From NCBI RefSeq assembly GCF_900188005.1, contig NZ_FZNR01000005.1, positions 310,001-374,000 of the forward strand: a stretch of DNA of 64,000 bases, given 5' to 3'. The DNA comes from Actinoplanes regularis. Its GTDB lineage: Bacteria; Actinomycetota; Actinomycetes; Mycobacteriales; Micromonosporaceae. The notes below the pieces were generated by a model. The model was not told the DNA's origin. It saw nothing but the letters and a program-made list of their open reading frames with translations, and did no database searches. Shown here piece by piece: positions 36,453 to 47,313 of the stretch. Made by a program: the position numbers and the translations under genes. The first letter of the stretch is position 1. Each line of letters begins with the position of its first letter.

Positions 36453-36817
36453 TTGTCACCTTCTTTGCAGTAGCCGGTGAGCGGGGTGACAAGATGGCCG
36501 GTGAGAGCCCTCGGTGGCCGCCGGGGGGCTTTCATACGTTAAGTCACGCCTGAGCTACGCTAAGTTACGTATGTGCCCTGGGCCCTCACGACTGCATCTT
36601 GTAGTTACCCATAGTAATTCCCCATGGTCGCAATAGCAGTGACGTGAGTGAATGTGCGCAGAGTGAAGAAAATCTTCCTGATAGGCGCTTATCAAAGCCC
36701 CCGGCACCGTCAATCGAGCTATACAGACTCCCTGTAACGTTGCAATAATCCACTGCGATTCCACGTACGCTTTTTGTGGACAAGATTGCGAACAGTGGGC
36801 CCGTTGCTCCGGCTCGC
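36453..36817. other. AT-richer intergenic region
   Basis: 365 bases without a supported gene, clearly less GC-rich than the surroundings. It holds the tandem repeats at 36535-36569, a stem AGCCC/GGGCT with a GC-rich loop near 36507-36531, and short hairpins GAAGA-AAA-TCTTC and TGATA/TATCA around 36665-36692. It separates two minus-strand genes. No tRNA or known RNA was recognised. Confidence 0.4.
36533..36573 (-). promoter_or_regulatory. Tandem operator-like repeats with flanking palindrome
   Basis: TACGTTAAGTCACG (36535-36548) and TACGCTAAGTTACG (36556-36569) match at 12 of 14 positions and start exactly 21 bases apart, two helical turns. The outer ends CATACGT and ACGTATG form an inverted repeat. 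Upstream of the small membrane protein gene at 36452 (minus). Confidence 0.45.
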
Positions 36818-37789
36818 TCAGGGGTGACCGTAGCGGGCGGCGATCGCGGCGGCGCGGTCGCGGAGAGCGGTGCGCAGCCACTGCGGCGCCAGGGCTTCCG
36901 CGTCCGTGCCGAGTCGCCACAGCGCCCACTCGGCGTGTCTCGAATCCTGAAAGGTGACCTCCAGCCGCAACCAGCCGTCCGCGTCGGTCTCCTCGACACG
37001 CACGGCCAGGGCGGTGCCCACCAACTCCTCCCGCCGCGCCGGATCCATCCGTACCAGCACGGCGACCTGGTCGCCGCCGGCCCGGAACCGCGCGCTGCGT
37101 TCCTGCCAGGCCCGGTCCAGATCGATCCGGTCCGGTCGCTGCGCGGGTTCGGCGAGTTCCTCGGCGGCCAGGATCCGGGACAGCCGGTAGGTGCGGTCCG
37201 CGCCGGATCTCGTGGCCAGCAGATAGCCCTGTTCGCGGACGGTGACCAGGCCGATCGGGTCCACGGTGCGCCACTTCGGGGTCTGGCCCACCGCCGCGTA
37301 TTGGATGCGCAGTTTGTGCCCGGCGAACACCGCGCGCCGGACCTCGGCCACGACGGTGCCGGGCACCTCCTCCTCGACCAGCCGGCGCGAGAGCAGGTCG
37401 GTCTCGGGGTCGACGAGGACTCGCTGGACCGCGCCGGCCGCGGTGGCCCGATAGCTTTCGGGCAGCGCGTCGACCACCTTGCGCATGGCCGACGCGAGCG
37501 CAGAGCCGAGGCCGAACGCCTGCGCGCCGCTCCGCGATCCGGCGACCAGCAGGGCGAGCGCCTCATCGTGGTTCAGTCCGGTGAGTTCGGTCCGGAAGCC
37601 GGGTAGCAATGCGAAACCGCCGTGCCGGCCGCGCTCGGCGTAGACCGGGACTCCCGCCGCGGACAGCGCCTCGATGTCGCGCAGCACCGTGCGGGTGGAC
37701 ACCTCCAACTCGGCGGCGAGCGTGGTCGCGGAGAGCCGGCCGTGCCGGCGCAGCAGGAGCACGAGAGAGACCAGCCGGTCGGCGCGCAT
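36818..37789 (-). CDS. WYL-domain transcriptional regulator (YafY-like)
   Basis: 323 aa. N-terminal DeoR-type winged helix (LSATTLAAELEVSTRTVLRDIEAL), then a WYL domain (about 140-215: LRIQYAA, VDPIGLVTVREQGYLLATR) and a WCX extension to the end. WYL proteins sense small ligands or nucleic-acid species and often control a divergent neighbour; here this is the RidA-family gene at 37882. A GACA-N5-TGTC palindrome lies between them. Confidence 0.92.
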   Translation of the reverse strand: MRADRLVSLVLLLRRHGRLSATTLAAELEVSTRTVLRDIEALSAAGVPVYAERGRHGGFALLPGFRTELTGLNHDEALALLVAGSRSGAQAFGLGSALASAMRKVVDALPESYRATAAGAVQRVLVDPETDLLSRRLVEEEVPGTVVAEVRRAVFAGHKLRIQYAAVGQTPKWRTVDPIGLVTVREQGYLLATRSGADRTYRLSRILAAEELAEPAQRPDRIDLDRAWQERSARFRAGGDQVAVLVRMDPARREELVGTALAVRVEETDADGWLRLEVTFQDSRHAEWALWRLGTDAEALAPQWLRTALRDRAAAIAARYGHP

Positions 37790-37810
37790 GTCAGGACCCT
37801 ATCGAAATAC

Positions 37811-37825
37811 CTGACAGAGGATGTC
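37811..37825. promoter_or_regulatory. Operator-like palindrome between WYL regulator and RidA gene
   Basis: CTGACA-GAGGA-TGTC, a short inverted repeat in the divergent intergenic region. It is followed by TTGACA (37834-37839) and TACTCC (37858-37863), a plausible -35/-10 pair for the RidA-family gene. Confidence 0.4.
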
Positions 37826-37881
37826 GTGATTCGTTGACAGGCTCATCTGGACGGACGTACTCCCGATCGAATGGAGCTGAT

Positions 37882-38283
37882 GTGGCAGTGGAGCGAACGG
37901 CGATCAACCCGGTGACTTGGTCGCTGGGGATGGGGTTCAACCAGGCTGAACTCGTCACCGGGGCCACCCGGACCCTGTACTGCTCCGGGCAGACCGCGAT
38001 GAGCGGTGCCGGCGAGCCCCTGCACGACGGTGACCTGGCCGCACAGCTGGCGCTGAGCCTCGACAACCTGGAGGCCGTGCTGGGCAAGGCCGGCATGTCT
38101 CTCGCGAACCTCGTCCGGCTCAACGTCTACACCACCGATGTCGACCTGCTGTTCCCGCACTACGGCGTGCTGGCGTCGCGGCTGGGCGCCGCGGGGGTGG
38201 CCCCGGCCACCACGATGCTCGGGGTGACCCGCCTGGCGATCCCCGGCCAGCTGGTCGAACTGGAGGGAACCGCCGTGGCGTGA
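37882..38283 (+). CDS. RidA-family (YjgF/UK114) protein
   Basis: 133 aa. RidA landmarks: TLYCSGQTAMSGAGEPLHDGDLAAQLALSLDNLEAVL by pattern, then LVRLNVYTTDVD. Many members have an Arg-containing IPG(x)LVE(I/V)E end and deaminate reactive enamines or imines; here the end is AIPGQLVELEGTAVA, lacking that Arg, so it may be a RidA subfamily with a different activity. GTG at 37882 with GGAG 5 nt upstream. Confidence 0.88.
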   Translation: MAVERTAINPVTWSLGMGFNQAELVTGATRTLYCSGQTAMSGAGEPLHDGDLAAQLALSLDNLEAVLGKAGMSLANLVRLNVYTTDVDLLFPHYGVLASRLGAAGVAPATTMLGVTRLAIPGQLVELEGTAVA

Positions 38284-38307
38284 TCCGGGCCTGAAGGGGG
38301 AGGGGTG

Positions 38308-40389
38308 TCAGGGACGCAGCCTGGTCCGGGGCCGGCGGCGCATGGGCGCCGGTGCGACGCCCAGCTCCCGCATGCGCGTGGCATAGGTGCGATAGCGGCG
38401 GGCGGCCTCGCCGTGCCGGCCACTGGCGGTCAGCACGTCGACCATCCGCAGGGCGCCGTCCTCGTCGTACGGATCATGGTCGAGCAGCCGGCGCCAGGCC
38501 CGTACCGCGCCGTCGGTGTCGTCCGCCTCCGCGCACGCCGTGCCGAGGGCCCGCATGGTGGTCAGATACATGGTTCGCGCCTCGTCACGCAGGGTCCGCA
38601 CCGCTTCCAGGTCCGGCTCGTCGTCCAGGACCCCACCCGGGTACGCGGCGTCGGCGGCCTCGAGCAGCACCCGGGCCTCGTCGACCCGCCCGCCCCCGAG
38701 CGCGGCGGCCCCCGCCTCGGCCAGCCGCAGGAACGCGTCGACATCGACCGGCAGCGTGCGGGGGTCGTAAGCGACGCCGGCGGCATCGGTCACCAGGTAG
38801 TGGTCCGGTGCCGCCCGTCGCCCGGGATCCAGGACGGCGCGCAGCGTCGACAGGGTGATCGACAGGCGGTTGGCGACAGCGTTCTCGCCCGGCCACAGCG
38901 CCTCGCCGAGCGCCTCCCGGCTGATCGGGCGCCCGCGCCGCGCGATCAGGAGTTTGAGCAGGTCGCGTGCCTTGCGGCTGTGCCAGGCGGCGACCGGTAC
39001 CGGCTCGCCGTCGTGCAGGACCGCGAACGAACCGAGCATCCGCACGCTGACCGGGCTGCCCGGCGGCCGCACCGACGGTGCCAGTGAGCGGGTGCCGGTG
39101 GCCGTCTCCACCTCCAGTGCGCGCAACCGGTGCTCCGCGATGACCTGATCCGCGGCCGGGTTCCGGCCGATCCGGGCCCGGGCGAGCGCGACCCGGGCCG
39201 CCGCCACCGGATCGCCGATGTCCGTCCACACCCGGGCGGCGTCGACCAGCAGCGGCTCCGCGGCGGCCGGCGGCTCGGTCATGGCGGCGAGTTCGAGGGC
39301 GTCCGCCAGTGCCGCGGGGTTGCGGGCGGCCCGGGCGAGGCCGATCGCTTGCTCGGCGTGCTCGCGGGCGGCCGCCGGTTCCGCGGCCACCATCGTCCAG
39401 CCCAGCGCGGCTCGGGCCACCGCGCCGGTCAGGTCGGTGGACGCGGTGACCGCCCGCGCGGCCGTCGGCCCGGCCGCGGGGTCGCCGGTGGCGGCCAGGA
39501 CCCGGGCGAGACCGCACAACGCCGGTACCAGCGCCTGCACGATGCCGGCGCTCGAGGCGACCAGCACGGCCTCCTCGTACGCGGTGCGCGCCTGGGGCAG
39601 GTGGCCGCACAGCTCGTAGCTCTCGCCGAGACCGGTCAACGGGTACGCCGCGCCGTCCGCGCCGGCGCGCTGCAGAGTCGTCAGGGCGGCCCGGAAGCCG
39701 TCCCGGGCCGCGCGCAGCCGACCGCCGCGCAGCAGCAGGTCGGCGCGGTTGTGCTGGGCCAGGCCGACCATGGTCGGGTGTGGCTCGGGGGCGTCGGCGG
39801 TCAGTTCGAGCGCCGCGTCGAGCTCGGCCAGGGCGCCGGCGAGGTCGCCCTCCTCCAGCCGTTGCGAGGCGCGGTTGGCCCGGATCCGTAGCTGCTGGGT
39901 GCGATCGCCGGACGCCTCGGCGGCGGTCAGCGCCAGCGCGTAGTGCCGGTCGTTGTCGCGTCGGTCGCCGCGCGCCGCGGCCAGCAGTGCGTGGACCGTG
40001 TGGGCGGCCGCCAGCGCCCGGGGCCGGCCGCCGGCCCGCGCCAGCGGCAACGCCAGGTCGGCCGCCCGTCGGCAGGCGGCCACGTCGCCGCGAGCCCAGG
40101 CGACACTCGCCGTCCAGGCCGCGAGCAGGGCCTGATCGGCGCCGTACGCCGGATCGGGGTCGTCCCGCACCCGGGCGGAGACCGACTCGGCCTCCGTCAG
40201 CCGGCCTTGCAGGTAAAGCACCATCGTGGCCGGCCACGCCGCCCGCGCGGTCAGCGGGCCGGTGCCGTCGGCGAGGTGGCCGGCGTGCTCGATGGCCTGT
40301 TCCCAGTCGCCGGCGTCGGCATGGCGCAGCACGGCCGCCGGGCACGTCTCATCGACAGGGTGATCGGCGTGCACCCCGGGCACCGGCAT
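38308..40389 (-). CDS. TPR-BTAD transcriptional regulator (SARP-like, DNA-binding domain last)
   Basis: 693 aa. An Ala-rich TPR superhelix fills residues 1-425, then an OmpR-type winged helix (VSVRMLGSFAVLHDGEPVPV, SRKARDLLKLLIAR, NRLSITLSTLRAVLDP) and a bacterial transcriptional activation domain (about 540-670) end the protein. In classical SARPs the DNA-binding part comes first. The ATG at 40389 was chosen because a likely -10 box (TACGAT, about 40465-40470 on the minus strand) lies inside a longer reading that would begin at 40491. Target genes unknown. Confidence 0.85.
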   Translation of the reverse strand: MPVPGVHADHPVDETCPAAVLRHADAGDWEQAIEHAGHLADGTGPLTARAAWPATMVLYLQGRLTEAESVSARVRDDPDPAYGADQALLAAWTASVAWARGDVAACRRAADLALPLARAGGRPRALAAAHTVHALLAAARGDRRDNDRHYALALTAAEASGDRTQQLRIRANRASQRLEEGDLAGALAELDAALELTADAPEPHPTMVGLAQHNRADLLLRGGRLRAARDGFRAALTTLQRAGADGAAYPLTGLGESYELCGHLPQARTAYEEAVLVASSAGIVQALVPALCGLARVLAATGDPAAGPTAARAVTASTDLTGAVARAALGWTMVAAEPAAAREHAEQAIGLARAARNPAALADALELAAMTEPPAAAEPLLVDAARVWTDIGDPVAAARVALARARIGRNPAADQVIAEHRLRALEVETATGTRSLAPSVRPPGSPVSVRMLGSFAVLHDGEPVPVAAWHSRKARDLLKLLIARRGRPISREALGEALWPGENAVANRLSITLSTLRAVLDPGRRAAPDHYLVTDAAGVAYDPRTLPVDVDAFLRLAEAGAAALGGGRVDEARVLLEAADAAYPGGVLDDEPDLEAVRTLRDEARTMYLTTMRALGTACAEADDTDGAVRAWRRLLDHDPYDEDGALRMVDVLTASGRHGEAARRYRTYATRMRELGVAPAPMRRRPRTRLRP

Positions 40390-40548
40390 CCAAAACCCCA
40401 CAACCGTCTGGTCCGACTGACTCGCCCCGGCGGCGACCCATCGAGAGTCATCACCGGGGCGGACGATCGTATCGTTGTGGCGGCCTGGCACAGGGTTGCG
40501 ACGCGGCCCGCGGCCTCGCCGTGGTGACCATCACTGTCGGATCCGTCG

Positions 40549-41889
40549 TCAACCGTCCAGGTTGTGCAGGAACACGTCCCCGGCCGCGTTCGTGTCCGGC
40601 TCGACGATGTTCGCCGCGCGAGAGTCGTAGGCCACGTGGCGCCCGGCGCCGCTGATCGCGACGTTGAGCACGGGGTTGCCGTCGAGCTGCCCGCCGGCGG
40701 CGGACGCGGTGACCCGGACGACGGTGCCCTTGACCAGGTCTCGGACGAACAGGTCCGGCCGGCTGTCGGCGTCGCCGTCGACGAGGTTGGTGGCCCGGGA
40801 GGTGAACGCGAGGTAGCGTCCGTTTCCGCTGAGGGCGGGAAGGTCGCAGTCACGCGCCGCCGGATCGTTCGAGCCGGACCGGCTGACCAGCTCCGTCCTG
40901 CCCGTGTCCCGGTCGTGCAGGTAGATCTGGCTCCAGAGCTGCGGGTCGCCGTCCAGCAGGTCCTGGGCCGTCGACCGGAACGCGATGTAACGACCGTCGG
41001 CGCTGATCGACGGCTTGTCGCTGGCACCGGAGGTCTGCCGTCCGCTGCTGGAGACGCTCACCCGCGAGGTGGCGCCGGCGGCGAGGTCGCGCACGAACAC
41101 GTCCGACCTGCCGTTGGTGTCGTCGCCGACGAGGTCGCCGGCCTCTGACTCGAAGGTCACGTACCGGCCGTCCGCGCTGATCTCCGGGCGAGCCAGGGCC
41201 GCCGGTGAGAAGAGGCCGTCGCCGTAGCCCGGTTGCCCGCTCGCCGCCTCGGTGACCAGCGTGGTCCGCCCGGCGACCAGGTCGCGGACGAACACCCGCG
41301 ACCGCCCGCCGGTGCCGCCCGCGATGAAGTTCCCGGCCTCCGAGCGGAACGCCACGTAACGGCCGTCGGCGCTGATCGACGGACGCGTGCTGTGCCCGTC
41401 GCCCGGCTCGCCGGTGCCGGAGACGCTGGCCAGCACGGTGGTGCCCGTGACGAGGTCGCGGACGAACACGTCGCGGCTGCGGTTGGTGTCGCCGGCGACC
41501 AGGTTCGTGGCGGCCGAGGTGAAGGCGACGTACCGGCCCGAGGTGCTCACCGCCGGGCTGGTGGACCTGTCGTTGCCCTGCCGGCCGTCGGTGGCGACGC
41601 TGACGAGCGTGGTGGCACGGTCCACCGTGTCGTGCACGAACACGTCGGTCGTACCGTTGCTGTCGGCGGCGACGAGGTTGGGCGCGACCGAGGCGAAGGC
41701 GACGATCCGCCCGTCGGCGTTCACCGCCGGCGACCCGCTCTCGCCGTCGCCCTGTGCGCCGTTGCCCGCCACGCTGACGCGCACGCCGCGCGCCACGTCG
41801 GCGAACGCCGACAGGGTACCGGCGGCCACCAACGCCGTGGCGACCCCCGCCGATACGCCGACGGCCAGCACCGATCTGTACAACCTCAC
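40549..41889 (-). CDS. Secreted seven-repeat beta-propeller protein (TolB/PD40-like)
   Basis: 446 aa. Signal peptide (RLYRSVLAVGVSAGVATALVAAG by type, cut after AFA). The mature part is seven repeats of about 58-65 residues, each of the form S-P-x-(I/V)-S-x-(D/S)-GRYVAF-S...NLV-x-D-T-N-RDVFVRDL, matching a seven-bladed propeller. No catalytic motif; probably binds something extracellular. GTG at 41889 has GGGAGAG at a good distance; an ATG at 41910 has none. Confidence 0.82.
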   Translation of the reverse strand: MRLYRSVLAVGVSAGVATALVAAGTLSAFADVARGVRVSVAGNGAQGDGESGSPAVNADGRIVAFASVAPNLVAADSNGTTDVFVHDTVDRATTLVSVATDGRQGNDRSTSPAVSTSGRYVAFTSAATNLVAGDTNRSRDVFVRDLVTGTTVLASVSGTGEPGDGHSTRPSISADGRYVAFRSEAGNFIAGGTGGRSRVFVRDLVAGRTTLVTEAASGQPGYGDGLFSPAALARPEISADGRYVTFESEAGDLVGDDTNGRSDVFVRDLAAGATSRVSVSSSGRQTSGASDKPSISADGRYIAFRSTAQDLLDGDPQLWSQIYLHDRDTGRTELVSRSGSNDPAARDCDLPALSGNGRYLAFTSRATNLVDGDADSRPDLFVRDLVKGTVVRVTASAAGGQLDGNPVLNVAISGAGRHVAYDSRAANIVEPDTNAAGDVFLHNLDG

Positions 41890-41923
41890 CGAAGACTCTC
41901 CCTCATCCACCGGAACGGAAACA

Positions 41924-41954
41924 CGGCGGCGGCGCGACGTGCGCGCCGCCGCCG
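41924..41954 (-). terminator. Strong stem-loop after the carboxylase operon
   Basis: A perfect 13-bp GC stem (CGGCGGCGGCGCG with its complement) and 5-base loop, followed on the minus strand by TGTTTCC. It ends the operon running from 47213 to 42022 and separates it from the propeller gene. Confidence 0.6.
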
Positions 41955-42021
41955 CACGATGGTGGCAAGGGCATCTTTGGGTACGCTGTTGGTCGGCCGA
42001 TCGACGGCTACCGCTCGGAGC

Positions 42022-43800
42022 TCAGGATTTGATCTCGCAGATCGTCGTTCCGGCGGTGACGGCGGCTCCGACGTCGGCGGCCAGGCCCTTGACCGTTCCG
42101 GAGCGGTGCACGGTCAGCGGCTGCTCCATCTTCATCGCCTCCAGAACGACGACCAGGTCGCCCTCCTCGACCTGCTGACCGTCCTCGACGGCGACCTTGA
42201 CGATGGTGCCCTGCATCGGAGCGGTCAGCGCGTCACTGGAGGCGGCCGACGCGGACTTCTGCGCCGTACGGCGTGCGGGTCGGGCAGGCGCGACGCGTCC
42301 GCCGCGGGCTGACGCCGTACCCAGTGCCGAAGGGATGGAGACCTCCAGGCGCTTGCCGCCGACCTCGACCACGACGGTCTCTCTGGCCTGGTCGACCGCG
42401 CTCTCCCCGGTCGCGGCCGCGGTGAACGGTGCGATGTCGTTGACGAACTCGGTCTCGATCCATCGGGTGTGGACGGTGAACGGCCCGCTGTCGCCGGACA
42501 GTTCGGGGGCGAAGGCAGGGTCGGTGACCACGGCCCGGTGGAACGGGACCGCCGTGGCCATGCCCTCGATGTTCAGCTCCGCCAGCGCCCGTGCGGAGCG
42601 TTGCAGGGCCTGCTCGCGGGTGGCGCCGGTGACGATGAGCTTGGCCAGCAGCGAGTCCCAGGCGGGACCGATCACGCTGCCGGCCTCGACGCCGGTGTCG
42701 AGCCGGACGCCGGGGCCGGTCGGCGGCTCGAAGCGGGTGATCGTGCCCGGTGCCGGCAGGAAACCGCGGCCCGGGTCCTCGCCGTTGATCCGGAATTCGA
42801 ACGAGTGACCGCGCAGGGGCGGGTCGGTGTAGCCGAGCTTCTGACCGTCGGCGATCCGGAACATCTCCCGGACCAGGTCGATGCCGGAGACCTCCTCGGT
42901 GACCGGGTGTTCCACCTGCAGCCGGGTGTTGACCTCCAGGAAGGAGATCGTGCCGTCGCTGCCGACCAGGAACTCCACGGTGCCGGCGCCGACGTAGCCG
43001 GCCTCCTTGAGGATGGCCTTGGACGCCGAGTAGAGCTCGGCGACCTGCGCCTCGGACAGGAACGGTGCGGGCGCCTCTTCGACCAGCTTCTGGTGGCGTC
43101 GTTGCAGCGAGCAGTCACGGGTGGAGACGACGACGACATTGCCGTGGCTGTCGGCGAGGCACTGGGTCTCGACGTGCCGGGGCTTGTCGAGGTAGCGCTC
43201 GACGAAACACTCGCCCCGGCCGAACGCCGCGACCGCTTCGCGGACGGCCGACTCGTACAGTTCGGGAATCTCCTCCAGGGTGCGGGCGACCTTGAGGCCA
43301 CGCCCGCCACCGCCGAAGGCGGCCTTGATCGCGACCGGAAGGCCGTGCCGCTCGGCGAACGCGACGACCTCGGCCGCGTCGGAGACCGGGTCCGGGGTGC
43401 CGGCGACCAGCGGAGCGCCCGCCCGCTGGGCGATGTGCCGGGCGGCGACCTTGTCGCCCAGGTCACGGATGGCCTGCGGGGGCGGCCCGATCCAGATCAG
43501 CCCCGCGTCCAGGACGGCCTGGGCGAAGTCGGCGTTCTCCGAGAGGAACCCGTAGCCGGGGTGGACCGCGTCGGCACCCGACTGGCGGGCGGCGCCGAGG
43601 ATCTTGTCGAAGTCGAGGTAGCTGGTGGCCGGGGTGTCACCGCCCAGGGCGTACGCCTCGTCCGCGGCACGCACGTGCAGAGCGTCACGGTCCGGGTCGG
43701 CGTAGACGGCCACGCTCGCGATCCCCGCGTCCCGGCAGGCCCGGGCCACGCGGACAGCGATCTCACCGCGGTTGGCGATGAGCACCTTGGTCAACGTCAT
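42022..43800 (-). CDS. Acyl-CoA (propionyl/acetyl-CoA) carboxylase alpha subunit, biotin carboxylase-BCCP
   Basis: 592 aa. Biotin carboxylase (1-450: [36 protein letters not shown] loop [25 protein letters not shown]) and a C-terminal biotin carrier domain with K557 in EAMKMEQ. It carboxylates its own biotin for the beta subunit. ATG at 43800 follows GGAGA; an ATG at 43821 overlapping the epsilon stop (ATGA) is an alternative. Last gene of the operon. Confidence 0.94.
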   Translation of the reverse strand: MTLTKVLIANRGEIAVRVARACRDAGIASVAVYADPDRDALHVRAADEAYALGGDTPATSYLDFDKILGAARQSGADAVHPGYGFLSENADFAQAVLDAGLIWIGPPPQAIRDLGDKVAARHIAQRAGAPLVAGTPDPVSDAAEVVAFAERHGLPVAIKAAFGGGGRGLKVARTLEEIPELYESAVREAVAAFGRGECFVERYLDKPRHVETQCLADSHGNVVVVSTRDCSLQRRHQKLVEEAPAPFLSEAQVAELYSASKAILKEAGYVGAGTVEFLVGSDGTISFLEVNTRLQVEHPVTEEVSGIDLVREMFRIADGQKLGYTDPPLRGHSFEFRINGEDPGRGFLPAPGTITRFEPPTGPGVRLDTGVEAGSVIGPAWDSLLAKLIVTGATREQALQRSARALAELNIEGMATAVPFHRAVVTDPAFAPELSGDSGPFTVHTRWIETEFVNDIAPFTAAATGESAVDQARETVVVEVGGKRLEVSIPSALGTASARGGRVAPARPARRTAQKSASAASSDALTAPMQGTIVKVAVEDGQQVEEGDLVVVLEAMKMEQPLTVHRSGTVKGLAADVGAAVTAGTTICEIKS

Positions 43801-43817
43801 GGTCTCTCCGATCGGGT

Positions 43818-44018
43818 TCATCGCGGGAACGACGGGGTGCGCCAGCCGGCGAGGCCGTGGGTGTGCGGTTGGCGCAGCAGGCGGTGGCGTGCCGCCCAGG
43901 TACCGGCCCGCGGGCGGCCCGGGGCCGGGTTCGCGGGGGCGGTGGCGGAGAGCAGTACCACCACCACGGCGGCCAGTTCCTCGGCGCTCGGGTTACCTCG
44001 CGCAACTGTGATCGTCAT
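43818..44018 (-). CDS. Acyl-CoA carboxylase epsilon subunit
   Basis: 66 aa. N-terminal [20 protein letters not shown] is the typical start of actinobacterial AccE/PccE, followed by a variable Pro/Arg-rich linker ending in W-R-T-P. It stabilises the alpha-beta carboxylase complex and occurs only in actinomycetes. It lies between the beta and alpha genes. Confidence 0.88.
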   Translation of the reverse strand: MTITVARGNPSAEELAAVVVVLLSATAPANPAPGRPRAGTWAARHRLLRQPHTHGLAGWRTPSFPR

Positions 44019-44032
44019 GTCGGCTTCCGGGT

Positions 44033-45598
44033 TTAGAGAGGGATGTTGCCGTGCTTCTTCGGGGGAAGGCTCTCCCGCTTGGTGGCCAGCTGGCGTAGCC
44101 CGTGCACGATGTGGCGCCGGGTCTCCGCCGGCATGATCACCGCGTCGAGATAGCCGCGTTCGGCCGCCACGTACGGGTTGAGCAGGGTGTCCTCGTACTC
44201 CCGCATCAGCCGGGCGCGCTGCGACTCGTCCTCGGCGAGGGCCTGGCGATGCAGGATGCTGACCGCGCCCTGGGCACCCATGACGGCGATCTGCGCGGTC
44301 GGCCAGGCCAGGTTGAGGTCGGCGCCCAGATGCTTGGAGCCCATCACGTCGTACGCGCCGCCGAACGCCTTGCGGGTGATCACCGTGATCAGCGGAACGG
44401 TCGCCTCGGCGTAGGCGTATATCAGCTTCGCGCCGCGCCGGATGATGCCGTCGTGCTCCTGGTCGACGCCGGGCAGGAAGCCGGGGACGTCCACGAACGT
44501 CAGCACGGGCAGGTTGAACGCGTCGCAGGTGCGCACGAACCTGGCGGCTTTCTCGCTGGCCTTGATGTCGAGGCAGCCCGCGAACTGGATCGGCTGGTTG
44601 GCGACGACGCCGACCGGCCGGCCCTCCACCCGGCCGAAGCCGGTCACGATGTTCGGCGCGAACAGCGGCTGGGTCTCGAGGAACTCCGCGTCGTCCAGCA
44701 CGTGCTCGATGACGGTACGTATGTCGTACGGCTGGTTCGCGCTGTCCGGGATCACGGTGTCCAGCTCCCGGTCGGTGTCGCTGACCGTGGTGTCCGCCTC
44801 CTCCGGGAAGACGGGCGGATCGCTGAGGTTGTTCGACGGCAGGTATGACAGCAGCTGCTTGACGTACTCGATCGCGTCCTTCTCGTCGCCCGCCAGGTAG
44901 TGGGCCACGCCCGACACCGCGTTGTGGGCGCGCGCACCGCCGAGCTCCTCGAAGCCGACGTCCTCGCCCGTGACGGTCTTGATGACGTCCGGGCCGGTGA
45001 TGAACATGTGCGAGGTCTGCTCGACCATGACGGTGAAGTCGGTGAGGGCCGGGGAGTAGACGGCACCGCCCGCACAGGGCCCGACGATCAGTGAGATCTG
45101 CGGGATGACACCGCTCGCGTGGGTGTTGCGGCGGAAGATCTCCCCGTACGCGCCGAGCGCCGCCACGCCCTCCTGGATGCGCGCTCCGCCGGAGTCGTTG
45201 ATCCCGATCACCGGGCAGCCGGTCCGGAGCGCGAAGTCCATGACCTTGGCGATCTTCTGCCCGTGGACCTCGCCCAGCGCGCCACCGAACACGGTGAAGT
45301 CCTGCGAGAAGACGGCCACCGGCCGGCCGTCGACGGTCCCGAAGCCGGTGACGACGCCGTCGCCGTAGGGCCGCTTGGCGTCGAGGCCGAACTGCGTCGT
45401 GCGGTGCCGGGCGAACTCGTCGAGCTGAACGAACGACCCCTCGTCCAGCAGGAGATCGATGCGCTCGCGGGCGGTCATCTTGCCCGCCGCGTGCTGCTTC
45501 GCCACCGCCCGTTCCGAACCGGCGTTCGCCGCCTGCCCGACCCGGCGCCGCAGCTCGTCGAGCTTGCCGGCGGTGGTGTTGATGTCGATGTCGGCCAT
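44033..45598 (-). CDS. Acyl-CoA carboxylase beta subunit (carboxyltransferase, probably propionyl-CoA type)
   Basis: 521 aa. Crotonase-fold halves with the CoA-site glycine loops: [21 protein letters not shown] with [16 protein letters not shown], and [28 protein letters not shown] with [20 protein letters not shown]. The position before MGSK in the specificity loop is Asp-Val (AYDVM), consistent with propionyl-CoA carboxylases. The operon with a mutase supports propionyl-CoA. GTGGAG precedes the ATG at 45598. Confidence 0.93.
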   Translation of the reverse strand: MADIDINTTAGKLDELRRRVGQAANAGSERAVAKQHAAGKMTARERIDLLLDEGSFVQLDEFARHRTTQFGLDAKRPYGDGVVTGFGTVDGRPVAVFSQDFTVFGGALGEVHGQKIAKVMDFALRTGCPVIGINDSGGARIQEGVAALGAYGEIFRRNTHASGVIPQISLIVGPCAGGAVYSPALTDFTVMVEQTSHMFITGPDVIKTVTGEDVGFEELGGARAHNAVSGVAHYLAGDEKDAIEYVKQLLSYLPSNNLSDPPVFPEEADTTVSDTDRELDTVIPDSANQPYDIRTVIEHVLDDAEFLETQPLFAPNIVTGFGRVEGRPVGVVANQPIQFAGCLDIKASEKAARFVRTCDAFNLPVLTFVDVPGFLPGVDQEHDGIIRRGAKLIYAYAEATVPLITVITRKAFGGAYDVMGSKHLGADLNLAWPTAQIAVMGAQGAVSILHRQALAEDESQRARLMREYEDTLLNPYVAAERGYLDAVIMPAETRRHIVHGLRQLATKRESLPPKKHGNIPL

Positions 45599-45623
45599 GG
45601 TCTCCACCTGGATCTCTCGTTGC

Positions 45624-47213
<1,590 letters not shown>

Positions 47214-47225
47214 GCCCACTCCTCT

Positions 47226-47259
47226 GGTACCCAGTATCGTGGTGACGGTACTCGGTACC
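47226..47259. promoter_or_regulatory. TetR-type inverted-repeat operator of the mutase-carboxylase operon
   Basis: GGTACCCAGTATCG (47226-47239), 6-base spacer, CGGTACTCGGTACC (47246-47259): the arms agree at 12 of 14 positions. It starts 13 bases upstream of the mutase ATG. The size fits a TetR dimer pair. Confidence 0.55.
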
Positions 47260-47313
47260 ATCGGGGAGGACAAGGTGTCCCCGGACGGCGACGACAGGGA
47301 AGAATGAGCGCTC

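Noticed and set aside
42469..44136. A 555-residue plus-strand open frame
   Set aside because: Antisense to the carboxylase alpha and epsilon genes, which have full family motifs.
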